From contig NZ_MCIF01000002.1 in NCBI RefSeq assembly GCF_003268475.1, forward strand, positions 1,302,629 through 1,366,628: a DNA stretch of 64,000 bases, read 5' to 3'. Positions 46,207 to 55,303 of the stretch are shown here, piece after piece. The stretch is from Thermogemmatispora tikiterensis (GTDB lineage: Bacteria > Chloroflexota > Ktedonobacteria > Ktedonobacterales > Ktedonobacteraceae). The translations under genes and the position numbers were made by a program. The notes below the pieces were generated by a model. That model was given only the letters and a program-made list of their open reading frames with translations. It ran no database searches and was not told where the DNA came from. Within the stretch, counting starts at the first letter, position 1. Each line of letters opens with the position of its first letter.

Positions 46207-47478
46207 ATGTCGCCGTTACGCATTGTTCACATTAGCTACGACTGGTATCGTTTTGATCCTCTGGTGCGTCGCCTAGCTGAGGCTGCCCACGCCAGAGGTC
46301 ACCTGGTTGATGTCATTTGTTTGCGTCATGGCGCCGAGCCTCCCTATGAAGAATGCAACGGCGTCGCGGTCTATCGTGTCCCTCTGGATCGAGGCTTTGG
46401 TCAGCCTTTGCCGCTGACTGTGCTTGGCTGGCTCAGGTTTCTGCTCCTCGCCGCCTGGACAGTGACACGGCTTCACTTCCGCAAGCGTTATGATGTGATT
46501 CAGGTGCATAACATGCCAGATTTCCTGGTCTTCGCTGCGCTCATCCCACGCCTCTTTGGAGCACGGGTGATTTTGGAGGTCCAGGATGCTTCGCCAGAGC
46601 TGATGGCCGTCAAGGCTCACGGACGCCTGCGCCCCCTGGCCCGAAGACTGGCCGCTTTGCAGGAGCGGCTGTCAACTCTCTTCGCCAACCATGTGATCAC
46701 TGTAGGCTGGCCTTTCGAGGAGCTGCTGCTCAGGCGCGGCGTCCCCCGCCACAAGTTGTCAGTCATCCTGAACAGTCCAGACCCTCGCTATTTCCCCCCT
46801 TCACAGCGCACCCGTGTTCCGTCTCCCGAGGAGGATAGCGATTTTATCCTGATGTATCACGGCACAATGGCAGAGCGACATGGCCTCGATGTGGCCCTGC
46901 GCGCCCTCGCTCTGGCTCTGCCAGCGGCCCCACGCCTTCGCCTCGATCTTTTGGGACGCGGGGAGCAAATCCCTTTTCTACGCACACTTGCCGAGGAATT
47001 GGGAATCAGCGATCGCGTCACTTTCAGGGAGACATGCACGGTTGAGGAAGTGGCTCACTTTATCGCTCACGGGGATGTGGGCATCATCCCCTACCGCTGC
47101 GATGGGTTTATGGACCTCCTGCTGCCTACCAAGGCCTACGAATTTGCCTGGTTGCATCGCCCGATTATCGCTACCGATACTAAAGCGATCCGCTCGATGT
47201 TTCGTCCCGAGTCGGTTGTTCTTTGCGAACCGGAGAACCCCCTCAGCTTCGCAGCGGCTTTTGTTGATCTCTATCACCACCCCGAGAAGCGCGCTCAGCT
47301 CGTTGAGAACGCCGCTAAAGACTTCGAGCCATTCCGCTGGGAGCTGATGAGCGAATGCTATAACGAGTTACTGGAGAGACTCTGCGACCGCCGCGACCGC
47401 CGCGACCGCCGCGACCGCCGCCGCTCTACACCCTCTGTCTCCATCTCTCAGGAGATCAGCAGACAGCATCTGCACTAG
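46207..47478 (+). CDS. GT4-family glycosyltransferase
   Basis: A 423-residue GT-B enzyme. N-terminal acceptor domain: LRIVHISYDWYRFDPLVRRL and DVIQVHNMPDFLVFAALIPRLFGARVILEVQDASPELM. C-terminal donor domain: ILMYHGTMAERHGLDVALRAL, VTFRETCTVEEVAHFIAHGDVGIIPY, and KAYEFAWLHRPIIATDTKAI. It probably adds a sugar to the lipid-linked repeat unit. The ATG at 46207 has AAAGGG 9 nt before it; the TTG 10 codons upstream lacks a site. The C-terminus carries a run of RRD repeats encoded by a 9-base tandem repeat (about 47387-47425), which is unlikely to be catalytic. It converges on the sugar transferase gene. Confidence 0.9.
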   Translation: MSPLRIVHISYDWYRFDPLVRRLAEAAHARGHLVDVICLRHGAEPPYEECNGVAVYRVPLDRGFGQPLPLTVLGWLRFLLLAAWTVTRLHFRKRYDVIQVHNMPDFLVFAALIPRLFGARVILEVQDASPELMAVKAHGRLRPLARRLAALQERLSTLFANHVITVGWPFEELLLRRGVPRHKLSVILNSPDPRYFPPSQRTRVPSPEEDSDFILMYHGTMAERHGLDVALRALALALPAAPRLRLDLLGRGEQIPFLRTLAEELGISDRVTFRETCTVEEVAHFIAHGDVGIIPYRCDGFMDLLLPTKAYEFAWLHRPIIATDTKAIRSMFRPESVVLCEPENPLSFAAAFVDLYHHPEKRAQLVENAAKDFEPFRWELMSECYNELLERLCDRRDRRDRRDRRRSTPSVSISQEISRQHLH

Positions 47479-47611
47479 TTTTGCGAGCAATCATAGCCAC
47501 CCAGCTACCAAACTCACCGTGAGGTGAGGTCTCTTCCAGCGAGTGACTTGCCCCCTCGACAGCCAGGAGGAGGCAAGGGCAGCTATTCTATGACTATAAG
47601 AATACACAAAG

Positions 47612-47635
47612 AGGAAGGGCATCCTTGCCCTTTCT
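47612..47635. terminator. Hairpin between convergent GT4 and sugar-transferase genes
   Basis: AGGAAGGGCA (47612-47621) pairs with TGCCCTTTCT (47626-47635) around a TCCT loop (one G-U pair). On the minus strand it is followed by CTCTTTG, a short U-rich stretch. The surrounding 273-nt gap has no gene. Confidence 0.5.
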
Positions 47636-47751
47636 GGATGGGTAGATGGATGGAAGAGACGAAGACCTAGAGAGAAGGCAGTCTCTAGTAAGAGGTGAAC
47701 ATCTACAGCGGTAAACAAACCAGCCAGCCACAAAAGAACGAGATCAAAGGC

Positions 47752-48426
47752 TCAGGCGCCGCCACGACCGCTCAGCATCACCAGTGGGGTCAACGCGATG
47801 AGCCTGAGATCTTCCCAGATCGATTGGCGCTGCAGATAAGCAATATCCATCTCTACCATCGTCTTAAAATCGACCTTGCTGCGTCCATAGACCTGCCAGT
47901 AGCCAGTCAGGCCAGGCTTGCCTGCCAGGCGCAGCCAGTCTCGTTCACTATACTGTTCCACCTCGTAAGGCAGGGGAGGGCGTGGTCCGACGAGCGACAT
48001 CTCCCCATGCAGCACATTAAAGAACTGTGGTAACTCATCCAGACTAGTACGGCGGAGCAGACGACCGATTCTCGTAATGCGCGGATCATCGTTCAACTTG
48101 TAAGGATTGGCAGCCTGCTGGCTACTGCTGAGTCGATCACCGTTCATATAACGCTTGATAGCCTCGCGATGCAGATAATCATCGCTATTGGCATACATTG
48201 AGCGGAACTTCAGCAGCGTAAATTCCTTACCGTTCAATCCCAGGCGCTTTTGGCGGAAGAAGACAGGGCCAGACGAATCGAGCCGGATCAGGACGGCTAT
48301 CACCCCCATCACCGCCAGGAGTAGAGGCAACAGAGCCAGGGTAACGGTTACATCGACCAGTCGTTTGAGGCGCAGGTAGCCAGGGTCAACAGGGATTTGC
48401 AAACGAGGCTCAGCGAGAACCGCCAT
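47752..48426 (-). CDS. Initiating sugar-phosphate transferase (WbaP/ExoY-type)
   Basis: A 224-residue polyisoprenyl-phosphate hexose-1-phosphate transferase that starts repeat-unit assembly on the undecaprenyl-phosphate carrier. A single membrane segment (VTVTLALLPLLLAVMGVIAVLI) precedes the catalytic block: SGPVFFRQKRLGLNGKEF, LLKFRSM, RIGRLLRRTSLDELPQFFNVLHGEMSLVGPRPPLPYEVE, and TGYWQVYGRSKVDF, then YLQRQSIWEDLRLI. It is the short, monotopic form without the long N-terminal CoA-binding-like region. The ATG at 48426 has GGAGG 7 nt before it, so it was chosen over a GTG six codons upstream. Confidence 0.92.
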   Translation of the reverse strand: MAVLAEPRLQIPVDPGYLRLKRLVDVTVTLALLPLLLAVMGVIAVLIRLDSSGPVFFRQKRLGLNGKEFTLLKFRSMYANSDDYLHREAIKRYMNGDRLSSSQQAANPYKLNDDPRITRIGRLLRRTSLDELPQFFNVLHGEMSLVGPRPPLPYEVEQYSERDWLRLAGKPGLTGYWQVYGRSKVDFKTMVEMDIAYLQRQSIWEDLRLIALTPLVMLSGRGGA

Positions 48427-48718
48427 TGAGCATCCTCCCTCCACAGCGCGTAGAGACAGCGTGTGTACAGCCGTTGTCAGATACTGGCCATGTTCTGTTT
48501 AATTAAGAGGATAGCGCTCTGAGGTAGAGAACGGGTGCAGGTGCTTATAAAGATATGGATAAAGAAAGCTCTGACTGAGGCCGGGATGGTACACAATGGT
48601 TGAGTCGTCATTGTCGAGCCATCTGCTGAGCCTGAGCCAGACGTCGCCCTTCATCGGTCCCTACACACACAGAGAGGAGAGTAGCGGCAGCCCCCAGAGG
48701 GCGTTTCACAGGCCAGGC

Positions 48719-49735
48719 TCATGTCCTGACCACCTCTATTTCCAGGCAAGCTTCTCGTTCAGACCAACGCGCAGCCGTGCCCAGCAAGGAGCAGAGATGC
48801 AGCATAGTGGCGACAAGCTCCTCACGATCGGAGCCGTGGGCTCTTCGGGCCTGGAAAGCCCGTATCACCGTCGGGTAGAGCCGCAGGCGCGCGAGCTGAG
48901 ATCCGACAATCTCAATGCTAAAGATGAAGCCGAGATCGTTGCGCTCGCGCGGATCAACGGCGTAATCATCGACAAAGTCACCACAACTATAGAGCACTGG
49001 GCGCCCTCGATAGATCTCGACGCCGCGTACGACATGAGGGGAATGGCCATAAACAATATCCGCCCCCGCCTCGATGAGCGCGTGCGCGAAAGCTCGATGT
49101 TCTGCCGGTGGAGTATAGCCCCAGTTGCCCCCCCAGTGCAGGGAAACAATCAGCCAATCAACTTGAGCGCGCACAGTCTTGAGCGCAGCGCGTAGCTCTG
49201 CAGCCCGCGGGTCGCTCATGGTCATCGTCATATACCAGATACCGGGCCGCTCAGGGCCAGCCTCCCAAGCCGGCTCGTTATCGGTGAGTGCCAGCAGCCC
49301 CAGCTTCCGACCTGCTGTTTCCCAGAGAGCAGGCTGCCTGGCCTCTGCGCTATTGCTCCCTGCACCAGCAAAGTGAATGCCAGCCCGGCGCAGTACAGCA
49401 AGCATCTGCAGCAGAGCCTCGTAGCCAAAGTCGAGCGTATGATTATTCGCCAATGAGACTGCCTTGATGTGTGCCTCCTGCAACGCCGCCACGTTGCGCG
49501 TGTCTGAACGGAAGTGGAAGACCTTTGGCGTGAGCGACCAGGGGCTACCTGTATCAGCGAGAACACACTCCAGATTACAGATACACGCATCCGCCTGTAA
49601 CAGAAGCGGGAGGGTATCTCCCCAGGGATAGGTCGCTTCAACTTGCTGCAGGACCTGGTTCATCAGGCGTCCGAGCATGACATCGCCCAGGAACAGAAGA
49701 CGAAACGGTCTGGCGTCGTTCGATGAAGTTGCCAT
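48719..49735 (-). CDS. CapA-family (PgsA-like) metallophosphatase-fold protein
   Basis: A 338-residue protein of the CapA family linked to poly-gamma-glutamate and capsule synthesis. The metallophosphatase-like motifs are FLGDVMLGR (metal Asp), NLECVLADTG, VSLANNHTLDFGYEAL (N-N-H), and LIVSLHWGGNWGYTP, followed by GADIVYGHSPHVVRGVEIY and YSCGDFVDDY. The exact reaction of CapA is not established. No signal peptide is visible, so the mature location is uncertain. GGAGGAGG lies 6 nt before the ATG. The 292-nt gap to the sugar-transferase gene contains an AT-rich stretch (TTTAATTAA near 48498), which could hold that gene's promoter. Confidence 0.87.
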   Translation of the reverse strand: MATSSNDARPFRLLFLGDVMLGRLMNQVLQQVEATYPWGDTLPLLLQADACICNLECVLADTGSPWSLTPKVFHFRSDTRNVAALQEAHIKAVSLANNHTLDFGYEALLQMLAVLRRAGIHFAGAGSNSAEARQPALWETAGRKLGLLALTDNEPAWEAGPERPGIWYMTMTMSDPRAAELRAALKTVRAQVDWLIVSLHWGGNWGYTPPAEHRAFAHALIEAGADIVYGHSPHVVRGVEIYRGRPVLYSCGDFVDDYAVDPRERNDLGFIFSIEIVGSQLARLRLYPTVIRAFQARRAHGSDREELVATMLHLCSLLGTAARWSEREACLEIEVVRT

Positions 49736-49795
49736 GTCTTCCTCCTCCAGTCGCAGCAGAGGGAAAAGAAGAGAGAGGCCAGACGGCAGCCCTGA

Positions 49796-51100
49796 TTAGA
49801 GATGGGAGCCTGATCCCAAGGTCACCGCCTTGGCCTGATCCTCTTGCAGCATCTGAGACCGAGGTAGATTTTTGCTCTCCTGGCGCCGAATGATCAGCCC
49901 CCCAACGAGGATACAGAGACCATAGCACAGTCCCATCATAAACCAGGGAAAGCGGAAGTTGACCAGGTAAAGAGGGATGAACAGATTGCTTCCGACAAAG
50001 GCTCCGATCAGACCTATCGTGCTGTAGAGACCCTGAATACGTGCGCGCACGTGATTTCCAGAAAAGGCTGCCAGATGAGCGTCAATGGCCGGCTGGACAA
50101 AGGCATAAACGATCCCATGCACGGCGAATAACAGCAAGGCCAACAGGGCCTGGCTTAGCATCCCATAGAGGAAGTAGAGCGGTACCTGGGCCAGACCAAA
50201 GATTAAGATCAATGTGGAACGCCGCCGGCGATCGGCCACTTTCCCCCCAAGCGGAGAGCAAATCGTGTTCGGCACCGCCCAGGCGGTGTATGTTAGGCCG
50301 ATCAGGGCCACGGAAGCCTGCAAGTGATCATGCATCCAGACAGGCGTCAGGGTGAGATCAAAGCCTAAATAGAGATAGTCTCCAAAGGCAATTAGATAGG
50401 AAGCGAGCAGCGGCCAGGCAAATAACTCCTTGAAGACACTACCGAGGGCAGGCTGCTTTGCATTGCGGGAGCGAGCCTGGGGTTCGTTCCGAATGAGCAG
50501 CACAACAAGAACGATACCTACCAGCCGGATGACAATCGCCCCTATAAAAGCCCAGCTGTAGCCCAGGGAGGCTATCAATCCCCCAAGCGCCGGCCCAAGT
50601 AGAAAACTGGCATTGAAAAAGGCGTTAAAGACTCCAAATGCTTCACCTTGCTGCTCAACAGGCACGGCATCAATGAGTAACGCCCGCGCCGCCGGCAGCA
50701 GGGAGGCCGCTGCGATTCCTTCCAGGAAGCGCAGGACGATAAAGAGGACCGGATCGGAGACGGGGAGATAGAGCGCGGAGAGTAATGCTTGCGCCGCCAT
50801 GCCGATGAGGATCACCTGCTTGCGTCCCCAGCGATCGGCTAGCCAGCCTAACGGGTAGCCGAAGAGAAAGTCAGAGACCAGGTAGGCTGAGGCCATCGCT
50901 CCAATGATCGGTAATGAGGCTCCGTGCTCCTGGGCGTAAAGAACGCGCACAGGGTTGATCATTGCTGTTCCTATATAGGCCCCAAGCACAGAAAAGGAGA
51001 TGGCGAGCAGAGTTCGGTTGCGGAAGCCAGAACTGTCGAGAACTGACTTGATAAGATGCTGAAGGACTGATGTTCGCTGATATCGTTTATTTGCAGTCAT
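49796..51100 (-). CDS. MFS transporter (12-helix)
   Basis: A 434-residue MFS protein with about 12 hydrophobic helices and a motif A-like loop, GYPLGWLADRWGRKQVILIG (D-R-x-G-R-K). The second half has a related loop (GGKVADRRRRSTLIL). This fits a DHA1-type drug or metabolite exporter; the substrate is unknown. The start is doubtful: the ATG at 51100 is followed by a plausible N-terminus but has no clear Shine-Dalgarno, and a TTG start at 51139 is also open. It lies upstream of CapA on the same strand with a 60-nt gap and may be co-transcribed with it. Confidence 0.82.
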   Translation of the reverse strand: MTANKRYQRTSVLQHLIKSVLDSSGFRNRTLLAISFSVLGAYIGTAMINPVRVLYAQEHGASLPIIGAMASAYLVSDFLFGYPLGWLADRWGRKQVILIGMAAQALLSALYLPVSDPVLFIVLRFLEGIAAASLLPAARALLIDAVPVEQQGEAFGVFNAFFNASFLLGPALGGLIASLGYSWAFIGAIVIRLVGIVLVVLLIRNEPQARSRNAKQPALGSVFKELFAWPLLASYLIAFGDYLYLGFDLTLTPVWMHDHLQASVALIGLTYTAWAVPNTICSPLGGKVADRRRRSTLILIFGLAQVPLYFLYGMLSQALLALLLFAVHGIVYAFVQPAIDAHLAAFSGNHVRARIQGLYSTIGLIGAFVGSNLFIPLYLVNFRFPWFMMGLCYGLCILVGGLIIRRQESKNLPRSQMLQEDQAKAVTLGSGSHL

Positions 51101-51385
51101 AGGTGTAATAGCGGTAGACCCTCTTCCTGCGCTCTCCAATAGCGCAGCGCAAGAGCCAGTATTGTATTTTATCCTGCGCTCCTGCTCAAAAGCAAGAGAG
51201 AACAGAGAAAGGTCCGTTCGCTTGCTTACTTGCTATACCAGCCACTCCCTCACTACGCCACCACTCCCTCACGGCTCTGATCTGTCCCTGCTCCTGCTAC
51301 TTCATCGCTGCCGACTGATTGCCCGTGCGTATCGTGCAATGACCTATTCCTGATACTACGCGCTACGCCAGAAGTGCCTTTCCTC

Positions 51386-51414
51386 TTGACGCCAATGTTA
51401 GGTCATGCTAATAT
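51386..51414 (+). promoter_or_regulatory. Sigma70-like promoter for the GCS2-type gene
   Basis: TTGACG (51386-51391), 17-bp spacer, TAATAT (51409-51414), with an extended TGC before the -10. It lies about 170 nt upstream of the ATG at 51587. The leader and the rest of the 486-nt divergent gap hold no recognised gene or riboswitch. Confidence 0.5.
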
Positions 51415-51586
51415 CTGAGTTGCCTACTCTGATTTGGGATCGTTGCTTGCACTGCCGCAAGGGAAGAGCGCTTTTCCTCCCAGGTGGTTGGTAGCTGGTG
51501 GAGGCAGACCTCCCCTCTCCCACTACAAGGCGGCTCCCAGGTAGCTCTCTCTTGTAATCTTCTATTTCAGGCAAAGGACGAGATAG

Positions 51587-52741
51587 ATGAGCAATTTCTG
51601 CTTTGGTATTGAACACGAGGTGGCTTTTCTTGACCACAATGGACGCTTTGTGGATTTCGTTTCGACTCCCTATAGCCTGCTTCAGGCCGTGATTGAAGAG
51701 CTGCCACTCTATCCCGGCGATGAACAGCAGCTGCGTATCGGCGATGCCGGTATCCGTCTCAAGCGCTGGTACCTTGAAGCTCTGGAGCGTCTCAGCCCTG
51801 AAGGCGAGTGGCTGACCTGCCTTCCAAAGGGAATAGAAATTAGGACGACCATTCATCATGACATCCAGAGTACTATTGACGAGTTGCAGGAGAGTTTTGC
51901 TCTGCTTTGCCAGGTAGCTGCTCGCCACGGCTTCACTCCGGTCCTGACGAGCTATAACCCCTATCAAACCTGCCTCATTCTTGATCCTCCGCTCAATGCT
52001 TATGAATGGCGCCTGCTGGATCGCTCGCCAGAAGATCGCACCGCCCTGAGCACCTTTCTGACCTATGGTCCCGATCTCAGCCTGTCTTGCCCGAGCTGGC
52101 CGACAGAGCTGCTGATCGACCGGGGGCGTAAATTAACCTATTACAGTCCCTATATCGTGCCTTTCAGCTTCAGTTCGCCTTTTTACGAGGGCAAGCTCTG
52201 GGAAGGACTCTCTGTGCGTACATTTCTGCGTACTGGCCAACGTCCAGCAGTGCTGGTCTTCATCGCGGATGAGACCAAGTTGCTCTATAGCAGCCCTTCG
52301 CTGACGAAGCTGGCGCGTATTCCGGCAGAGATAGGGCGGCTGGAATTCAAAGCCTGTGATAGCTGCGCGGATTTCTCGCTCTATGCCGCCCTGCTGGCTC
52401 TCCTCAAGGGCCTGACACTCGATGATACCCTGCCCGGACGAGCCACCGTGCCCGATGCCAACCTTCATCAGCGCGCGGCTCTGCGCGGTTTTGCGGACGA
52501 GACAATTCTCGAGGGGGCACAGCAGATCCTGACTGCTGCTGCACAAGCCTTAAGCCAGGATGAGAGCTGCTCATTGCTGGAACCGCTTTTCGCGCTTCTG
52601 GAGCAGCGTCAGACACCTGCCCAGCAGATGATCGAGCACTTCCGCCAGACAGGTAGCTTGCAGGAGGCGCTGCGCTTCCCCTATCTGGTCTCACAGGGAA
52701 TGGCCTGCGAAACCAGGCAGGGAAGCGTAGCAACATCATGA
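51587..52741 (+). CDS. Glutamate-cysteine ligase-like (GCS2/YbdK) carboxylate-amine ligase
   Basis: A 384-residue protein of the GCS2 family, ATP-dependent ligases that join glutamate through its gamma-carboxyl to an amine such as cysteine. Markers are FGIEHEVAFLDHNGRFVDF at the start (the metal/ATP-binding Glu residues), EIRTTIHHDIQSTIDELQESFALL, and GRLEFKACDSC near the C-terminus. Cysteine-specific glutathione or ergothioneine-type synthesis is possible, but substrate specificity in this family is broad and YbdK-type members behave differently. No partner glutathione synthetase is adjacent. AAAGGACGAG lies before the ATG. Confidence 0.78.
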   Translation: MSNFCFGIEHEVAFLDHNGRFVDFVSTPYSLLQAVIEELPLYPGDEQQLRIGDAGIRLKRWYLEALERLSPEGEWLTCLPKGIEIRTTIHHDIQSTIDELQESFALLCQVAARHGFTPVLTSYNPYQTCLILDPPLNAYEWRLLDRSPEDRTALSTFLTYGPDLSLSCPSWPTELLIDRGRKLTYYSPYIVPFSFSSPFYEGKLWEGLSVRTFLRTGQRPAVLVFIADETKLLYSSPSLTKLARIPAEIGRLEFKACDSCADFSLYAALLALLKGLTLDDTLPGRATVPDANLHQRAALRGFADETILEGAQQILTAAAQALSQDESCSLLEPLFALLEQRQTPAQQMIEHFRQTGSLQEALRFPYLVSQGMACETRQGSVATS

Positions 52742-52772
52742 GGTCTTCTGAGTGAGGTGGGCCTAGGTACGA

Positions 52773-53543
52773 CTAACGGCTATGGCTATGGGCGGCAATG
52801 AAGTCGCGGACGCGCTGCCAGGCATCGGCACAGGCTTCGGCATACTCGCTGTAGCGACGGTCAAAGAAACTATGGGGCGCCCCTTCATAGATGTGAATCT
52901 GGTGCTCAAGGCCGCGTTGGCGTAGTTTTTCCTCTAGCTCGTGCACCTGGCTGACAGGAATGCCTTGATCCGCGCCTCCAAAGAGGCCGAGCAGCGGATA
53001 AACCAGTTGATCGGCATGCTCCAGAGCCGTGCCATTACCCGCAATGGGGCGGCTCAGCCCTGCATAAAAGGCTATCAGGCCGGCAAAGCCGAAGGAGCGA
53101 TCGCTGCCCGAGAGGATGGTTAAACTGCCACCCATGCAGAAGCCAACGGGGAAGGTCGCTCCCTCGGCGCTGGCGTGGCTGCGCAGGTAGTCGAGAGCCG
53201 CCCTCACATCCAGAAAGAAATTCTCTAGCTTGAGCTGCTGGACATGGGGCCAGAACTCAAAAGAATCGTCGCGCGCTGTTAATCCGGCAGTCCTACCAAA
53301 ATAGTCGAGCGCGATGGCGGCGATGCCAATGTCGGCAAAGCGCAGCGCTAGCTCTTTGTAGAATTGATGCAAGCCACGGACGTCAGGATAGATGATCACC
53401 TGTGCGCCCGTGGGGGCCGCAGGACGGGCAAAGTAGGCCGCAAAGCGGTTGCCATCCGCAGCAGTGAGAACCAGGTCTTCTCCTTGAGCTTGCCCATCTG
53501 CCCCATCTGGCACGGGTGGACGAGCATTGTCATCGTAGCACAT
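52773..53543 (-). CDS. Dienelactone hydrolase family protein
   Basis: A 256-residue alpha/beta hydrolase. The nucleophile is Cys136 in VGFCMGGS, the hallmark of dienelactone hydrolases (most relatives use Ser). Asp is likely in LFGGADQGIP and His in GAPHSFFDRR, completing the triad. It may hydrolyse a lactone or ester intermediate in aromatic breakdown, though no ortho-cleavage genes are near. GGGAGGC lies about 10 nt before the ATG. The gene ends 31 nt from the convergent GCS2-type gene. Confidence 0.88.
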   Translation of the reverse strand: MCYDDNARPPVPDGADGQAQGEDLVLTAADGNRFAAYFARPAAPTGAQVIIYPDVRGLHQFYKELALRFADIGIAAIALDYFGRTAGLTARDDSFEFWPHVQQLKLENFFLDVRAALDYLRSHASAEGATFPVGFCMGGSLTILSGSDRSFGFAGLIAFYAGLSRPIAGNGTALEHADQLVYPLLGLFGGADQGIPVSQVHELEEKLRQRGLEHQIHIYEGAPHSFFDRRYSEYAEACADAWQRVRDFIAAHSHSR

Positions 53544-53671
53544 GGCTTGAGTAGCCTCCCTCGCTAATCTCTGTTTCCTTGTCTTTCCTCATGATAGCGC
53601 ATCAGGCAAGGATTGCAACAGGCCCCGGCCCCAGCGAGGCAATGGAGGACGATAGCCCTTCCGCCAACGAT

Positions 53672-55027
53672 CTAGGAGGCGGTTGGTGGGCTCGGTTGCT
53701 CCTGGCTGACACCACCCCCAACCAGACCGATCTGGCTCTGCTCGGCAGCGAGAAGGGCCACTTGATCTGGTCGGCGCTCGGGCAGCAAAGCCCCCAGAAT
53801 GATTAGCAATAGACAGGCAATGAGGATGGGAAGAAAAGCAAGAGCCGGCAACCCGAGGTGATCCCAGAGGGCCCCGCCAATGAGTGGACCAATGAAGGCC
53901 ACTGCATAGGTGAGCGAGAGGGTCATGCCGGTCAGACGAGCGACTTCATTGGGCGAGGCCAGCAAAGCGGGCAATGCTACTCCAAGGGTGAAAACGAGGG
54001 CGGAGCCAGCGCCAATGAGAGCCGCCCAGATAACTTCCAGCCCGGCAGGTGAGAGGAGCCAGCCAATGAGGGAGATGGCACAAACGATGCCTGCCCCAAT
54101 AAAGGGCCAGCGCCTTCCCGCCAATTGCTGGGCGAAAAGAGTAACCGCCAGACTCGATGGGAGCTGAGCGGTGTTGAGAACGCCCAGCACCAGGGGCGTG
54201 ACGGCTGCTCGCTGTAGGGCCGCGTTATAGGGGGCAATCCAGGCATTCATGCCGAAATAGATAAGGCTTCCTCCGCCCAGCAAGATGCCCAGGTGCCAGG
54301 CGTTAACACGTCGCCCTTGCCTTGCCTTTCCAAGATGAGCCTCCGCTCCCTGGGCGGGTTGCTGCGTTATCGCCGGCTGGGGTGCTGGCGCGGCTGGTGG
54401 CAGCTCTCGATGCTGTCTGTCCGATGTGCGTGGCGCGAACACCAGCCAGCCCAGTAGCAGGACAAGCGCTGGCATTCCCCAAAAAATAAAGGTGGCTCGC
54501 CAGTTGCCAGGACCAAAGAAGCGCTGCATCAGAGGCACGGTTAGTCCAGCAGCCAGCGCTTCGCCGATGATGAGGCCGTCGCTGAAAAGGGCCGTTACCA
54601 GGCCCACGGAGCGCGGGAACCAGTGGCGCGCCAGAGGCGGGACGGCTGTCTGAGCAAGCACTATGCCAAGACAGAGCAGCAGGGTAAAGCAAAAGAGCGT
54701 CACCGCCGACGGCCACAAGGCCCGCAGGATCGCCCCTATACCAAGCAGAAGCAGACCAAGGGCAACGCAGGTCCGCTCTCCAAGGCGCTCGACAACCAGG
54801 CCAAGTGACCAGGCGCTTGCGCCAAGAGTCAGCGGCGGGAGCGCCGTCAACAGGCCAACTTCGAAATAAGAGAGCGCCAGATCATGCTGCACCAGTGGTA
54901 GCACTGGCGGGACTCCGAGGATGATGGATCGAAGATTCAGCCCAACCAGGGTCAACAGGCCGCAACAGAGAATCATACGCCAGTTGGAGATGGGACGGAC
55001 CTCTGCATCAGCTACTACCTGTTTCAA
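53672..55027 (-). CDS. MFS transporter, CynX/NimT family
   Basis: A 451-residue MFS protein with 12 hydrophobic helices. The N-terminal block LTLVGLNLRSIILGVPPVLPLV and the SYFEVGLLTALPPLTLGASAWSLG region are typical of the cyanate/nitroimidazole/amino-acid-type CynX/NimT family, as opposed to DHA1 exporters. A long hydrophilic central loop (about 205-240, Pro/Ala-rich) divides the two halves. The start is a TTG with TGGAG 7 nt upstream. It could export or import a small anion; the substrate cannot be told. Confidence 0.82.
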   Translation of the reverse strand: MKQVVADAEVRPISNWRMILCCGLLTLVGLNLRSIILGVPPVLPLVQHDLALSYFEVGLLTALPPLTLGASAWSLGLVVERLGERTCVALGLLLLGIGAILRALWPSAVTLFCFTLLLCLGIVLAQTAVPPLARHWFPRSVGLVTALFSDGLIIGEALAAGLTVPLMQRFFGPGNWRATFIFWGMPALVLLLGWLVFAPRTSDRQHRELPPAAPAPQPAITQQPAQGAEAHLGKARQGRRVNAWHLGILLGGGSLIYFGMNAWIAPYNAALQRAAVTPLVLGVLNTAQLPSSLAVTLFAQQLAGRRWPFIGAGIVCAISLIGWLLSPAGLEVIWAALIGAGSALVFTLGVALPALLASPNEVARLTGMTLSLTYAVAFIGPLIGGALWDHLGLPALAFLPILIACLLLIILGALLPERRPDQVALLAAEQSQIGLVGGGVSQEQPSPPTAS

Positions 55028-55159
55028 TGCTCTGCTCCAGAGATGAGGTTTGAGAGGAAAGGAAGATAACGCTTGTTTCCATCGTGGGCGGCTGCCCTTT
55101 CATTATAGGCCGCCAGCCATCCACACCGCAAATCTTCCCCCGCTTCTTGCAAGCTATGG

Positions 55160-55165
55160 TATAAT
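55160..55165 (+). promoter_or_regulatory. Extended -10 promoter of the fluoride-riboswitch transcript
   Basis: TGG-TATAAT (TG at 55157-55158, TATAAT at 55160-55165) is an extended -10 element. No good -35 is seen at 17 bp. Transcription would begin near 55172, about 40 nt before the aptamer. Confidence 0.6.
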
Positions 55166-55209
55166 TACTAAAGCAGTTGAGAGAACAAGCAGCTGCATGC
55201 AAAGTATGA

Positions 55210-55303
55210 GAAAGGCGATGGAGTCCGCCGCGCCACCTGACTTGCGCTGAGCGAGGAAAGTGGCGAAACCGCAGATGACAACCAGCGCTGCTGATGGCTC
55301 CTG
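55210..55303 (+). ncRNA. Fluoride riboswitch aptamer (crcB motif)
   Basis: The conserved elements occur in order. GGCGATGGAGTCCGCC (55214-55229) is P1 with its G-rich loop; AAACCGC (55266-55272) is the junction; GCAG/CTGC (55271-55274/55288-55291) is P2; TGATGGCTCCT (55292-55302) is the 3' tail. The loop GGAGTC (55220-55225) pairs with GGCTCC (55296-55301), giving the pseudoknot of the known aptamer. An extra hairpin of 35 nt (CGCCAC 55231-55236 with GTGGCG 55260-55265, inner stem CTTGC/GCGAG) is inserted in the junction where known examples usually have a few bases. The ligand is predicted to be fluoride with magnesium. The terminator that follows shares bases 55297-55301 with the pseudoknot, so ligand binding should prevent termination. 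Confidence 0.9.
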
